From assembly GCA_914767715.1 (NCBI GenBank), contig OU612065.1, forward strand, positions 20,028,001 through 20,088,000: a DNA stretch of 60,000 nucleotides, given 5' to 3'. Below, piece by piece: positions 1 through 11,005 of this stretch; position 1 is the first letter of the stretch, and each line of letters starts with the position of its first letter. This DNA is from Membranipora membranacea. Its lineage: Eukaryota > Bryozoa > Gymnolaemata > Cheilostomatida > Membraniporidae. A program made the translations under genes and the position numbers. Below the pieces are notes generated by a model. The model searched no databases and was not told the origin of the DNA. It saw nothing but the letters and a program-made list of their open reading frames with translations.

Positions 1-307
1 TATGTCTGTTTAACAGAGCGTAATTTAGTTGCATAACTTGTTATCTAGACAGGTGATCTTCAAGACATTCCATTCAGGGTTGAAACCAAATTCTTCATGG
101 ATTTACTTGCTATATTTAATTATATTTAAATATTGAATAATGAAAAAGCCAGATACTGGCTAAAGTCATGAGATAAACATAAACATCAACTCTGGAAATT
201 AGTAAACGGGTAAATAAAATTTGCGAATTTAAATTGCCAAATAAAACTTGCCAGATAAAAAACGTAACAGGACAGCAACAGTTTCTGGAATTACTCTCTA
301 TTATCGA

Positions 308-1530
308 TCAGATCATTTTCGGTCCCGACTGGCATGTTCTTCCAGAAAACTGTTCTGTTTTCTGGCATATGTACACATAAGTTTTTGATAGTTCCCGTTT
401 GTTATGCACCACCGGACTTCCACGACGAAATTGTGCGACGCTGATATCTGACAGATAAGGCCGCCCTGGTTTTGACAGCTTGGCCTTACTGTCTGCAACT
501 TCATACTTTCTGAAGTCCTGGAAGCTTGGAACAATGACATCTGCCTCAGCTGATTTAATACTGTCCGCACTCATGAATGTGTGTCTGCCCTGAAAGTACT
601 TTAGTGTGATCTTGTTAGCTCTGAGATTCCCACTGTTCATTTTATCTAATATTGCTGTATAGAGTGTGTAGTTTCTGTTTTGGCCTGAGCCGTTGTCCAT
701 ATAGTAGATAATTTTTTTGAAGTCTTAATCTTTTTCGAGGGTAAGCAGCACTGCTGATGTGATATCTTCACATTTCCTGCCACTAACGCCCTCATGCCAT
801 ATCACCGACTCGACCTTATTTCTGTTGTTGTACCTTTTCACAGGGGCAAAAGTGTGGTCAAAGGCTACGAGACTACGAGTGAAGCATGCAGACTTAAATC
901 CGGGCAGTCGTGGCAGCATCACCACCTTCTGCAAATCCACACTCCGCACTATTGTGTCGGGCTCTACAGTTTCTCCGTCTTGTAGATAGGCGTCTCTGGA
1001 GTTTTTGGCTTTGTCTAGATGAGTTGCGTCATCACTGCAAGGCTGGCAGTTTTCCTTAGAACATTTATTATCAACAAATGGTGGTTCATGGATTGGGGAG
1101 TTCTTCAGAGCAGAGCACACTTCACATTCCTCCTCACCTAGCTTAGCGAATGATATGTTCATGGAGTTAACCCTTCTCATATACGTGGTGTAGTTGGTTT
1201 TGTAGTCTGGATAGGACTCGAGAAAAAACTATTTATTGTTAGTTCATGTGGTAAGTAGAGACGATTCGGAGCATGAGCCCTTCGGTAATGTGAGATGCAG
1301 GGATTATATGATCGTATATGCGTGTCTATCTTGATGTGGAGCTCATTGGATTCAAGTGTCTTGCGGCCTCTCCGGTCTGGGGCGGCGTGAATCAGTGCAG
1401 GGTTAGACTTTGCAGTAGCGACGACTGTCGAGGTGACATTGTAGCCAAGTGTATGGAGATAGAACTTCTTACATACAACATGCTCCACTCCGTTCGCATC
1501 ATCGAGACGGTAGGTGTAATAGACCTATAA
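308..1530 (-). pseudogene. Broken DUF7869-type mobile-element gene
   Basis: Three stretches on the minus strand read as one protein relic. 1177-1488 carries a Cys-Lys-Lys-Phe-Tyr-Leu and a Pro-Asp-Arg-Arg-Gly block, 725-1180 the segments NISFAKLGEEECEVC and WHEGVSGRK, and 308-724 the segments DNGSGQNRNYTLYTAI and ITLKYFQGRHTFMSADS. These match, from memory, the large DUF7869-containing proteins that occur in many copies in invertebrate genomes and are thought to belong to mobile elements. Two lesions are visible: a one-base frameshift near 1211-1232, beside a run of six A, and an in-frame TAA at 725-727, after which the frame stays open to 308. A plausible splice acceptor lies at about 1525, with a GTAAGT donor near 1583, so the copy probably kept an intron. 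No function is expected now. Element class and ends were not resolved. Confidence 0.7.
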
Positions 1531-1589
1531 TATAATAAGGGTAAGAATTGATATCTTGTCTGCACATCTTAATCGATACTTACCTTATA

Positions 1590-2260
1590 TTAACTTATAC
1601 TTTTTTTATGTAGTTATTTTGCAGGATTGTGAAGGACAAACCTGCTTCAATCCACGCCTCTCCTGACCAGAAAGGCCATTAGAAAATTGGAAATTAATTT
1701 GATCAGCTAAATGATTGATTTAATTTGGCCGAAATATCTGTAAAAAGTGTGTATCCGAAATTTCCACTGCCTATCATGCTTGGAAATTAAATTGAAACTT
1801 ACCGATCTATTTCTATATGAGAATGCTTTCATGTCTTCATGAGAATGCTATTGTATTAGCTTCATGTCTCTCAACTGAGCTACGTATGCAGTTTTTCCTT
1901 TCCATGTAAGAAACCTGCCAGTACTGAATATAAATCTCTATCCTTCGTAGCTGCCCAATCTTATCCATGCAATTTCTCGGACAAGTCTCGCACGGTCCTT
2001 GAGACTATGCGTCTCCCTACCATGACTTAATTTTTCCTCAAGTGAAAGATTTTTTGTTGGTTGTTCACCCATTCTGCCAAATATCTGAACTGAGGATGTC
2101 CACCTAACAGATACTTAACTTATAGCACCTTTTGGAGATCGAATCTCAGCTAATCAGTTGTGCAGTGTAATGACATTGTGCTAAACATTGTGTTATCTGC
2201 AAGCAAAACACAATATCAGCCACAGGCAGTCTGGTTTGCTCCAATAATCGAACAATGAGT
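1590..2260. other. Non-coding stretch, nothing recognised
   Basis: AT-rich sequence with short ORFs only. The five-prime exon of the broken DUF7869 gene might lie at its left end, but I cannot define it. Confidence 0.4.
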
Positions 2261-2267
2261 AAAACTA

Positions 2268-3072
2268 GAGCCTTATTAGTGGGCACACCTTCGCTTGATC
2301 CAGCGTCAACAGATTCCCCAAGATCACATTATCCTTTAGTTTTTTTTCGGAATGTCTATCATTGATAATTCTCTGTTTGCCATCAAGAACTAGGCTTCAA
2401 AGTTTCCTTTCTAGTGATGGACTCTATAAGATCAGTAACAACTCTGATAGAATACTGGGTTGGGAGGGAGAATTTTGTCTGTATGTTTTGGTAGGCCTTC
2501 AGCACGTACTAGGAAATAGTGAAAGCAAAAAATTTGAATTTATGAGAGCATGTTCAATCTCAGATCTTTCATCGATCAATTGACCTATTTAAGTTAGGTC
2601 GTCAAACACAACTCGATCAGTGTAGTTGTGTTTGGGACTCTCCAATATCACAATTTTTCCTGAAGCTGAAGATGACCTTGTCGTTGCATTTCCAAAAAGA
2701 AAAATCCCAAGTAAGCTGTTCAGGTATGAATTTAACCACCAAAGACGTGGATGATTTGGATACAAGGAAATATTCATTCCCTTTGATTTCATGTGATGAC
2801 GCAAACGCTATGATGAGAATGGGGTGTCAATAATCAAATTATAATTATTGGCTTATCCGAAAAGTCAGAAGAGACACAATGATAATTGTCTCAATTGCCA
2901 TAAACTTTTCTTTTGCAGATATTCTTATTTCTAAAATATTAAAAGTGAATATGTAATCAATTCACCCTGAGTTTTTTTCCCAAACGATCGGTTCTTTACC
3001 ATTTCACTTTCCAACATGACAATTTTCCGCATGCCATGTTCACGCTACTGCTAATTTCAAATTGTATCATCC
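2268..3072 (+). repeat. Dispersed repeat F1, copy 1
   Basis: About 800 bp that recurs at 7508-8440 (+) and 14155-14700 (-). Shared landmarks are a left part beginning AGAGCCTT, a centre with GAGAGCATG, a block TTCATGTGATGACGCAAACG followed by GGTGTCAAT, and a right part reading TTTGCAGATATTC. No terminal inverted repeats or coding capacity were seen. The copies differ by many substitutions and small gaps, so the family is old. Confidence 0.65.
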
Positions 3073-3704
3073 ATCATTTCGTCATCTAATCATTTCATGC
3101 TGCTGTTGGCTGATCCTGAACAAACTCATAGCTTACTTCCAAAGCGGCTTTCCACAATGTTCGATAGATTCGACTGAAGTTTTATTAATATAAAAATTGA
3201 TAATGAATCAAAGAGCGAGGGCGAAGCCTACTAAAACCAATATGTGCAGAATTATGTCCAAATGGGATATCCGATGTGGGGATAATGTGCCTTGATAAAT
3301 TATCTTGTTGGGCAATTGACAAAGTTTAAAAAATGTCTGTAGGCCTAAGTGAAAATGGGCACTGGGAAGACGCCCTGGACAAAATGGACTTTGTTGGAAG
3401 TCATCAAGGTGGGTAAGTGGCCTGACAGGAGGGCCTCTTATTGGAAAGAAGGTACTTTGTCATAACCTCCTGAAGAAGCAGCTCGCACACAGTTGGAGAA
3501 TCTTCTGACTGGATGAGGAGATTAGAAAAATTCTCAGATACCGAACTGGATAGCCCATAATATTCCTGGAGGAAGGGAATCGCCTCTGGTTAAAGTGTTG
3601 GTTAAAATTGCAAGTTTTGTCTTTGTCCGATGACTGAGCAATAAAGGTGCCAAATTGCTTTCGGGTTGCAGGCAGGTCGGAGCACACATAGGGCGTCAAT
3701 TGAA

Positions 3705-3806
3705 CCCAGTAGCCGGTAGACTGCAGCGGGATTGGAACCCAAGACCTCCAACGCTTGCTCTTTAGAGGGCAGGCGCTCTAAACAGCTGAGCTACCTCGCA
3801 CCTCCT
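3705..3806 (-). mobile_element. tRNA-derived SINE head
   Basis: On the minus strand the sequence begins GGTGCGAGGTAGCTCAGCTG, an RNA polymerase III A box inside a tRNA-like D arm. About 50 bp on it carries GGTTCCAATCC, a B-box match (3729-3739). A diverged relative with the same A box and the tail CTGCTGCAGTCT lies at 30612-30730. It does not fold as an intact tRNA. The SINE body may run left to about 3440, but that end is undefined. Confidence 0.65.
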
Positions 3807-3809
3807 CTA

Positions 3810-4735
3810 CCTGTATTTGTCATCACAACTGACAGATAATACTATCAATGTAGGTAGGATAGGCTGTATTTTTTCCTCCATATATTATCAGAAAGTTAGA
3901 TGCCCTGGAGTGAAAATAATTGTAAAATGTGATACAATATAGAGATGAATTGAAAAGAAAATTTAGACAGGAGCTCTACATGAAAATGTGGCAAAATGAA
4001 TTATCTCACTAGCAATTAGCATATTGGAAAAATGAACTTCTCTTCAACTTCCCAGTCCCATAGCAAGGCATTCTCACTGCTGACGACACTCTTGTTTGGC
4101 GTTAGTATTCTTCACAATGTTTTGTAAAGTGGATGTCCATCGTTGAGAAGTATAGTTTTGTAGTGGTTTTGGCATCGCTGCTCAATGTATTTTGAGGTAG
4201 GTGAAATGTTATGTGCTTACAGGCAGCTTTTATAGTCTAGATCTGCATTCATTACTCTCGTGGCTGATATTTCTACTGTGATAATTTGATTGAGGCTATT
4301 TTCAGTTATCAGTCCTGACCATGCTGGGCATGTATGCATGTTAGCCTTGATCGAATGTTAACAGTTTGAGTTCAGTTGATTTCAAACCCAATCTCTTCAA
4401 CTGGCGCACAGCATATAATTGAGACCTGAGACTTTCAGCAATATCACTTGCATGTTTATTGAATATTTACGGTCACACCCAGTAGCTTTGCGCTGTCGCA
4501 CTCTATGATGGGCACATTTCTCATGTTGTGCACTTCTGAGTGATGTGGTTCTGACAGTGAAAGATTTATAAGTTGAATTTTATTGGCATTCATGAGCATG
4601 TTGATGTTGTGTGCCCATTCCTCTATGTTGTTTAAGGCAGTCTGGAAAGCTTGTGGGTTGGGCGAGGCTTTGTCGATGGTCGTGTATAGCGTTATTCCAT
4701 CCCTGTATTTCACAATGTGCTCGAGTTTGACTTGA
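3810..4735. other. Intergenic, no gene recognised
   Basis: Only short unsupported ORFs. A minus-strand ORF of 85 codons at 4456-4713 faintly resembles LINE reverse transcriptase C-terminal text (spacing around an INMLMNANKIQLINLS segment), so a small LINE relic is possible. Confidence 0.3.
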
Positions 4736-4737
4736 CA

Positions 4738-4835
4738 CAGACGGCTAAGGAGTCAAGTCGGAGGATCTGGACCTGGAACTGAACCCGGACCTTGACCTTG
4801 ACCTCCACATCGACTTCGACCTCGACCTAAGCAAA
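4738..4835. repeat. Degenerate GACCTN hexamer repeat
   Basis: Imperfect tandem hexamers (GACCTG, GACCTT, GACCTC, GACTTC) beyond the lectin three-prime flank. The matching place next to the inverted lectin copy, 10501-10525, carries a shorter GGTCCA/GGTGCA version. The array was therefore inside the duplicated block and has changed length since. Confidence 0.6.
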
Positions 4836-5002
4836 AACTGCCGAGGAGATAATGACTGTCTTTGACATTTTACATTTATACAACAGATCTTGCTGTAAAC
4901 TCAGGGTTAACCTTTTATCTGCGTGCACTAAAATTATATTCCTATACCATTCCCACAGCAATTTCGTTCGAACACAAGAATCTGACATTTCAATGTTCAA
5001 AC

Positions 5003-5008
5003 TTTATT
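5003..5008 (-). terminator. Lectin polyadenylation signal
   Basis: AATAAA on the minus strand, about 210 bp after the lectin stop codon. The same signal is conserved beside the inverted copy at 10346-10351, which supports a real three-prime UTR. Confidence 0.5.
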
Positions 5009-5219
5009 TCATTGAAATTTGCAGCATATTATTAATAACAGAAACTTAAAACAAAGTGTCTAACATTACTCTACATCGAAATGAGATTGTTCAGATCAAT
5101 CTAAAAATAAAGTCAGTTATAACGTTAACAGTAGATTAATATTACCACTTTTTTTAAAATGATGGAACTAGGATTGCTCAGATCAATGTCTAGCCAGTTT
5201 CAACATTCGTATCAATAGT

Positions 5220-6177
5220 TTATCTTGTCTCACAGATGAAAAATCTCTTGGCATTAACACATTTACAATCATTCCACGCTCCATCTGGCTTTGGGCAGAC
5301 ACATGACTCATTCTCGTTGGTGTTGTCAGGCTCGCCGGTAGCCCATGAAGGTGCAATCTCAGGGAATTGCTCAACATCCAATCTGTTCCAGAATGCTTCT
5401 GTGCTGAATCCATCCCAGAAAAATGTCTGTGTATCAGTGTTCTCCTGTGCACCGATATAAATGAAGCCCTCGTCTGAAATATAACATAATCTCATTTAAC
5501 ATTTAATCTCATATCCATAACAGGGCTGCGAGATATTCAGAATAAATTTCTTTAATGCAATTTATACTTGATTTCTACCGAATTTTCCATTGCCGATTGT
5601 CAAGAAGTTCATTGCGATCAAAATATATGAAGCTACAATCTGACAAAAATTTTATGACATGATAAACCGTAAACATGAATTCCTATATAATAACAAACCT
5701 GATGTGTTTTCTAGAAGAAACTGCATTAGGTTTGCTCTTCTGAAACTGCTTTCTGCAGTCACCAATTGTCCTGAGTAGAGCACACTGCAAAGTGTTCTGG
5801 CTTCAACATAATTCTCTTTTTCAGTACTAAGAATAAGACAGGATTTGGTTTGACCAGACCCAACGGCGGTGAAGTTACCTGGGCATTCCCCTATAAAACA
5901 TAGCATAACATTATTTTTAACAGATTCTAAAGTCAAAAGTGGAGGAACTTCAAATGTGATCTACAAACAGTGCTGAGTGTTCATGTATCCGTGATAGCAA
6001 AAGTCAAGCTCGATAATCAATTAGGCAAAAAAAATATATTTCTGAAAGTCTGAAAGAAAACAAGATCACATAACAGAGAATTAAGTCTTTAACTTATCCT
6101 TATAAAATAATGATTAACCTACCTATAGCAGATGCTACCTGAACACCTAAAACAAGGATAAGAGCGATAGACAACAT
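5220..6177 (-). CDS. Secreted C-type lectin-domain protein, three exons
   Basis: Exons at 6177-6123, 5890-5699 and 5473-5220 join in phases 1 and 1 to give about 166 residues. Exon 1 is almost exactly a signal peptide (MLSIALILVLGVQVASA), so the protein should be secreted. The rest is one C-type lectin domain with N-terminal cysteines in ECPGNF and SCLIL, the RTLC and ESC cysteines, and the closing DCKC...FFIC. In the long loop it reads GEPDN, followed by WND. WND and EPN/QPD are calcium and sugar ligands in this family; EPD is a mixed form, so calcium binding is plausible but sugar choice is uncertain. Cleavage should fall near Ala-Ser-Ala. A TATA box lies about 90 bp upstream. An inverted damaged copy is at 9543-10164. 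Role, immune or matrix, cannot be told. Confidence 0.88.
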
Positions 6178-6268
6178 TTTGTATTGCTGGTGATGAGATG
6201 CTTCTGTGAGGATGTGCTGAACAATTTCACTGACTGTGCTGAAGTGATGTGAAATATCCCACACGGCA

Positions 6269-6276
6269 TTTATATA
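6269..6276 (-). promoter_or_regulatory. TATA box of the lectin gene
   Basis: TATATAAA on the minus strand, 92 bp before the lectin ATG. Transcription would start near 6240 and give a five-prime UTR of about 60 bases. Confidence 0.65.
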
Positions 6277-6329
6277 GGTTTGGATCAATAATGCAACAAA
6301 GTAGTAACAAAAAAAACTCAACTGTTTCA

Positions 6330-7065
6330 GGACATGAAAAAAATGCCATAAAATAATAATTGTTCAGTCAATCATTATTAATTGACATTTGAAAACAGAT
6401 CATCACTATAGAAATCCAAATGAATGATAAAGTCATAGTTGGAGCAGTGTGATGAATTGGCCAGACAATCATTATTAAACAATATTATTATAAACTGGAG
6501 AATTGGATTTTAAACACTCAGAAATTATTATGAACAGGAAAAACTTGCAATTATTTCTGCTTACCAGCAATAATCTCCCTTTCCAGACGTAAGTACATGC
6601 GTGCGTGTAAACCACATTCTTTACGTCGATGTATTTATAGAATTGTTGAATCACATTACACCTTATATTATTCTAAATGTTGGTTATGTTAAAAGGCGAT
6701 CAGAGGTTTTGGGATTTATATTCAATTAAACTATTTTGATTTTCACTTCATATATGTTTCAAACTGTGGGGCTCTGATTTCTTGTGAATAGATCCTGATA
6801 CGTTATACCAATCAATATCATGTTTTATCAATCTCATTCTCATCATCGAAATCCTACAAACAAGTTACATCATCATTATACTCCTTCTTTCCCCAACTTT
6901 TGCTGTAATTTTGTTTTTATTTTATGTAAAACATCCCGACCAGGTTTATATTGTCACCTAATGAAAAAAGTGTATAATAATGGATCGTTTTGAAAGCAGG
7001 TAAAGATCACTTTCAGGTATTAAATTATCACAATTATAAACTATGAACAAAATTGCATAGTTTAT
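6330..7065. other. Intergenic, no gene recognised
   Basis: AT-rich sequence upstream of the lectin promoter. No ORF or repeat with support was seen. Confidence 0.4.
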
Positions 7066-7069
7066 AAGT

Positions 7070-7445
7070 TCAGCTGCAGAAACCTGCAAAAGAAATTTGT
7101 TGACCGATATAAATACCTTGGTCTACCATAAATCGATCAATATAGATAGAAGTTCAGTAATACTGCCAGAAAATAATTCTCATGACTCTAACAAGGTACA
7201 TTCTATTGTCATAGAATAGTCATTTTCTTCCTACTGTGTGGTGATATATTTATATATAGCATATATAAAATAAACAAATAATATTTTTCCAATCAATCAT
7301 TTGCTCAGCATATTTTCATAAGAGTAATAAATACTGTCAGCAACTTTTGGTGACAGTTCTATGCTACATTAGCTATTAAGAATACTATGTAAGAGTCATA
7401 GGAAAATGTCTTCCGGCAAAATCACTATGATCTATCATTCTATGC
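7070..7445 (+). repeat. Dispersed repeat F2, copy 1
   Basis: Matches 8442-8880 in the same orientation. It starts CTGCAGAAACCTGC, has CTGCCAGAA and CATGACTC blocks, and ends GGCAAAATCACTATG. The two copies sit either side of repeat F1 copy 2. No coding capacity. Confidence 0.6.
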
Positions 7446-7507
7446 CATGTTTATGCAAACACTAGTAAGAAATGGCAAAATTTTTACTGAGTAAGAGATC
7501 AGCACAA

Positions 7508-8440
7508 CCTAGAGCCTTCATAATAGGCACACCTTCGCTTAATCCAGCCTCAACATATACTTTCGTTTTCCTGTCTGTCTATCATTGATAATTCCCTTTT
7601 GCCATCCAGAACAAGACTATAAAGTTTATGTTCCTTTCTAGAGATAAACTCTGTAAGATCAGTTAAAAATCTGATAGCAGCTGGGTTGGGAGAACTTTCT
7701 CTGTATGTATTTGTAGGCCTTCAGCATGTAATAGAATATAGTAAAAGCAAATGCTTTGAGTTTAGGAGAGCATGATCAGGGATAGCTCAGTGCTAGAGGC
7801 GTGTGCCTTAGGATCAAATGGTCCTGGGTTCGAGCCCCACCGGGAGCACTGTTTGTCTAGAATTACCTGACTTGGCTGTCGCGGGCCATTCACCCTAGCC
7901 GACCTGGAACAATTAAAGGATGCGGACTGGCACATTCTCGAAGTCTTCAGAAATTGAAGTTGAGCATTTCTCGGTACGAAACGAAACCTCGCATTTGTTA
8001 TCAACAGTGTGGATGTGTTTGGGATTCTTCCTTTTCCATCTCGAATATTTTTTTTTATACCACAAATTTAATATTTGGTTACGCTAATGCTATGCCTTTC
8101 CTGAAGATGAACTGTTGTGCATTTAGCAAAAATATCCTTGGAAACCAATTTAAAATATGAGGTTAACCACCAAAAGCTGGATGACTTGGAAACAATGAAA
8201 TAATCATTCAATGAATTTCATTGTTTCTAAATCATCCATTGCCTTTGATTTCATGTGATGACGCAAACGTGATGATGGGATGAGGGGGTGTCAATGATTA
8301 ATTTGAATTTATGGCTCATATGAAATGCCAAAAGAGACGCAATTATATTGTATCAATTGCTAAACAAAATTACTTTTGCAGATATTCCATTTCTGAAATA
8401 TTAAATGTGAATAATTCATACTGAGTCATTTTACCAAACA
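7508..8440 (+). repeat. Dispersed repeat F1, copy 2, split by a SINE
   Basis: Same family as 2268-3072. The match stops at GAGAGCATGA (about 7774) and resumes near 7951; the sequence between is a tRNA-derived SINE. Confidence 0.65.
7776..7950 (+). mobile_element. tRNA-derived SINE inserted in repeat F1
   Basis: Head reads GGATAGCTCAGTGCTAGAGG (A box) and GGTTCGAGCCC (B box, 7827-7837). It is followed by CACCGGGAGCA and about 100 bp of unrelated body. A relative with the same B-box flank is at 40236-40350. The anticodon region does not form a proper tRNA arm, so this is not a tRNA gene. Confidence 0.7.
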
Positions 8441-8441
8441 G

Positions 8442-8880
8442 AAGTTCTGCTGCAAGGACCTGCCAAAGAAACAACTTTACCTATGTTACCCCTGTTAACC
8501 ATCAATCAATTAGTTAAAGTATAGTATTGCTGCCAGAAGACATTGTCTCATGACTCAAACACTGTATATGCTATTGTCATGATCAGTCATATACTTCCTT
8601 ATGTGCAGATAACAGCTATTTTAGTAGTCAAATTTTGGAGACAATGAGGCATTGATTCATTATTACCCTCAAATTGTGCATTATAAGAAAGCAAATGCGG
8701 TAGGTTAAATAATGTTGATCCAACCAATCATGTGCTAAACTATGATTTTATGAAAGTAACAAATGCCACAATCTTTTCTGCACCAAACTTTGATGACTGT
8801 TCTATATTACATATGGTATTAAGAATACGATGGTAGCGTCATGTGAAAGTGTCTTCTGGCAAAATCACTATGCCACTTTC
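8442..8880 (+). repeat. Dispersed repeat F2, copy 2
   Basis: Direct repeat of 7070-7445 with scattered substitutions and insertions. Confidence 0.6.
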
Positions 8881-8899
8881 AATACAATCCTTATAAAGC

Positions 8900-9500
8900 C
8901 AAAAAGCAGCTAGACAGAGAGGGCAAATGACACATCATCAGTGGTGGAAATGGGCCTATACGGGCCTATACGGTGTATAGGAAGTTCACATCAATGCCTA
9001 TACACCTTCAATAAGTGTATAGTTGTAGTTGTACTTTTACTTTACTGTTTGCTTCAGTCAAAACATGCTCTTAGATTTAGGCTCAAAAAGTCAAAAGGAT
9101 ACACCAGAAACACTGTAATTAGGGCACCTCCCGGACCTACCCCGAACTCACCGTCCCGAACCCATCCCATCCCATCTCACAGGCAATAATTAACAGACAC
9201 GTTTGAAATAAAAACAGTAACTTTGTCAAATTATGTTGGGGATAAAAACTCTGGGTATTACATGTATTACAGAATTTTGTCACATCTATGACTAGAAATA
9301 AGATTTTGTTTGAGGTATAAAAAACTCTGAATATAATGTTCAGTTCTGTTCAGTGAGCGGGTTTGTTTTCTATTTTGAATTATGTCGTTTGTACATCAGT
9401 GAAGCTGTTGATCTCAGATATTTTAGGTATTGGGTTAGTCTTGACTTTTCATATCATGATTGTACAAACAATCAGCTATGTTTGTAAATCTCACTTTTGA
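8900..9500. other. Non-coding stretch before the lectin copy
   Basis: Holds a small internal repeat (GGGCCTATACGGGCCTATAC, from 8953) and a C-rich patch at 9126-9180. No lectin signal-peptide exon is present here. Confidence 0.4.
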
Positions 9501-9542
9501 CTTTAGAATATGTTAAACTAAATGTAATGCTATGTTTTATAG

Positions 9543-10164
9543 ATGAATGATGAAGCCAGATCACTTTGCAGTGAGCTCTACTCAGGACAATTGGTGACTG
9601 CAGAAAGCAGTTTCAGGAGAGCTAACCTAATCCAGTTTCTTCTGGAAAACACATCAGGTTGGTTATTATATAGGAATTCATGTTTGAAGTTCATCAAAAG
9701 TCATCCAATTTTTTGTCAGATTTTGCCCTATTTTGAGTGCAATAAACTTATTGATACTCGGCAATGGAAAAAGAGGTACAAAATCAAGTAGGAAGTGCAT
9801 CACACAACTTATTTCTGAATAACTTGCAGACCTGTAATGAGTATGAGATCAATAACTATTAGGCCTATTTCCAATTTCAGACGAGGGCTTCATTTATATC
9901 GGTGCACAGGAAAACATTGATACACAGACATTTTCCTGGGATGGATTCGGCACAGTAGCATTCTGGAACAGATTGGATGTTGAGCAATTCCCTGAGATTG
10001 CACCTTCATGGGCTACTGGCGAGCCTGACAACACCAACGAGAATGAGTCATGTGTCTGCCCAAAGCCAGATGGAGCCTGGAATGATTGTAAATGTGTTAA
10101 TGCCAAGAGACTTTTCATCTGTGAGACAAGGGAATCTATCGATATGAATGTTGAAACTGGATAG
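9543..10164 (+). pseudogene. Damaged inverted copy of the C-type lectin gene
   Basis: Exon 2 (9543-9657) and exon 3 (9881-10164) match 5890-5699 and 5473-5220, inverted. Both splice sites are kept (TTTATAG acceptor, TCAG-GT donor, TTTCAG acceptor). Exon 2 has lost 77 bp at its start, which removes the first two cysteines of the domain and puts it out of frame with any phase-1 signal exon. No signal exon is seen upstream. Exon 3 is almost unchanged, with GEPDN and WND intact, but TAA has become GAA and the frame runs nine residues further to TAG. The block of homology includes the three-prime flank and its poly(A) signal at 10346. It is most likely a pseudogene. An intracellular short product from the ATG at 9543 cannot be excluded. 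Confidence 0.8.
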
Positions 10165-10582
10165 ATTTACAATTTTGATCTGAGCAATCCTAGCTCCTTT
10201 CTTTTTAAAATTTGTGTTAATATTAATCTGCTGTTAACAATTTAAAGCTGATTTTATTTTTAGATTGATCTGAACGATCTGATTTCCATGGAGACTAATA
10301 TTACACTTCATTTTAAACTTTATCGATAATAATCTGCTGCAATGAAATAAAGCTCAAACACTGAAATTTGAGATTCTTCTGTTCAAACTCAGTTGCTGTG
10401 GAAAGGTAAAGAAATTTATATTAGTGCACACTGATAAAAAGGTAAGCCTGAGTTTACAGCAAAATGTCACGACCAGTTCTCCCCTGGCAGTTTTTGCTTG
10501 GGTCCAGGTGCAGGTCCAGGTCCTAGGATTTTACTCCTTAGCGGATTGTATCAAGTCAACCTCTGGCACATTGACTATACTT

Positions 10583-10591
10583 GACTAATTA
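10583..10591. repeat. Left target-site duplication of the foldback element
   Basis: GACTAATTA, repeated exactly at 14146-14154 on the other side of the element. Confidence 0.75.
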
Positions 10592-10953
10592 GATTCCGTG
10601 TCAAAATGCCATGGCCAAAATGCCATTGGGACAAAATGCCATTGCCATAATGCCATTGTCATAATGCCATGGCCATAATGCCATAGGTGAAAACACCACT
10701 GCACAATATACCAATGCCAAAATACCAGTTGTACAAAACGCCAGTTGTGTCAAAATACCAGTGGATATAAAGCCAGATGTGTCAAAATACCAGTGGATAT
10801 AAAGCCAGATTGGACATAATACCATGCGGGACAACATACCATATCCCAAAATACCATTGCCAAAATGCCAAAATATATAACCAAAAGAGATCAAGCCACA
10901 TTGTATTTTTTTAGTCACATTACAGCTGCGGGTTGCTTGATCATAGTAGGGGG

Positions 10954-10996
10954 TGGTTCAGTTGGTTAGAGCCATCTCCTTCACTGTTCAAGTCTC
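10954..10996 (+). promoter_or_regulatory. tRNA-like pol III box pair in the foldback arm
   Basis: TGGTTCAGTTGG fits the A-box consensus exactly. GTTCAAGTCTC, 20 bp on, is a near B box. A mirrored copy lies in the right arm near 13740-13782. The spacing is shorter than in a tRNA gene, so activity is uncertain. Confidence 0.45.
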
Positions 10997-11005
10997 AAAG
11001 TTTCT

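Noticed and set aside
759-989. Plus-strand ORFs across 759-989
   Set aside because: Antisense shadows of the DUF7869-type gene relic, no motif.
7778-7850. Possible tRNA gene
   Set aside because: A and B boxes are present but the anticodon and acceptor arms do not pair; a SINE head fits better.
7762-8004. Minus ORF over the SINE
   Set aside because: Runs antisense through a tRNA-like head; no protein family.
10601-10918. 105-codon ORF with Ile/Leu/Ala-rich repeats
   Set aside because: Translation of the foldback arm subrepeats; its twin at 13843-14151 is the other arm.
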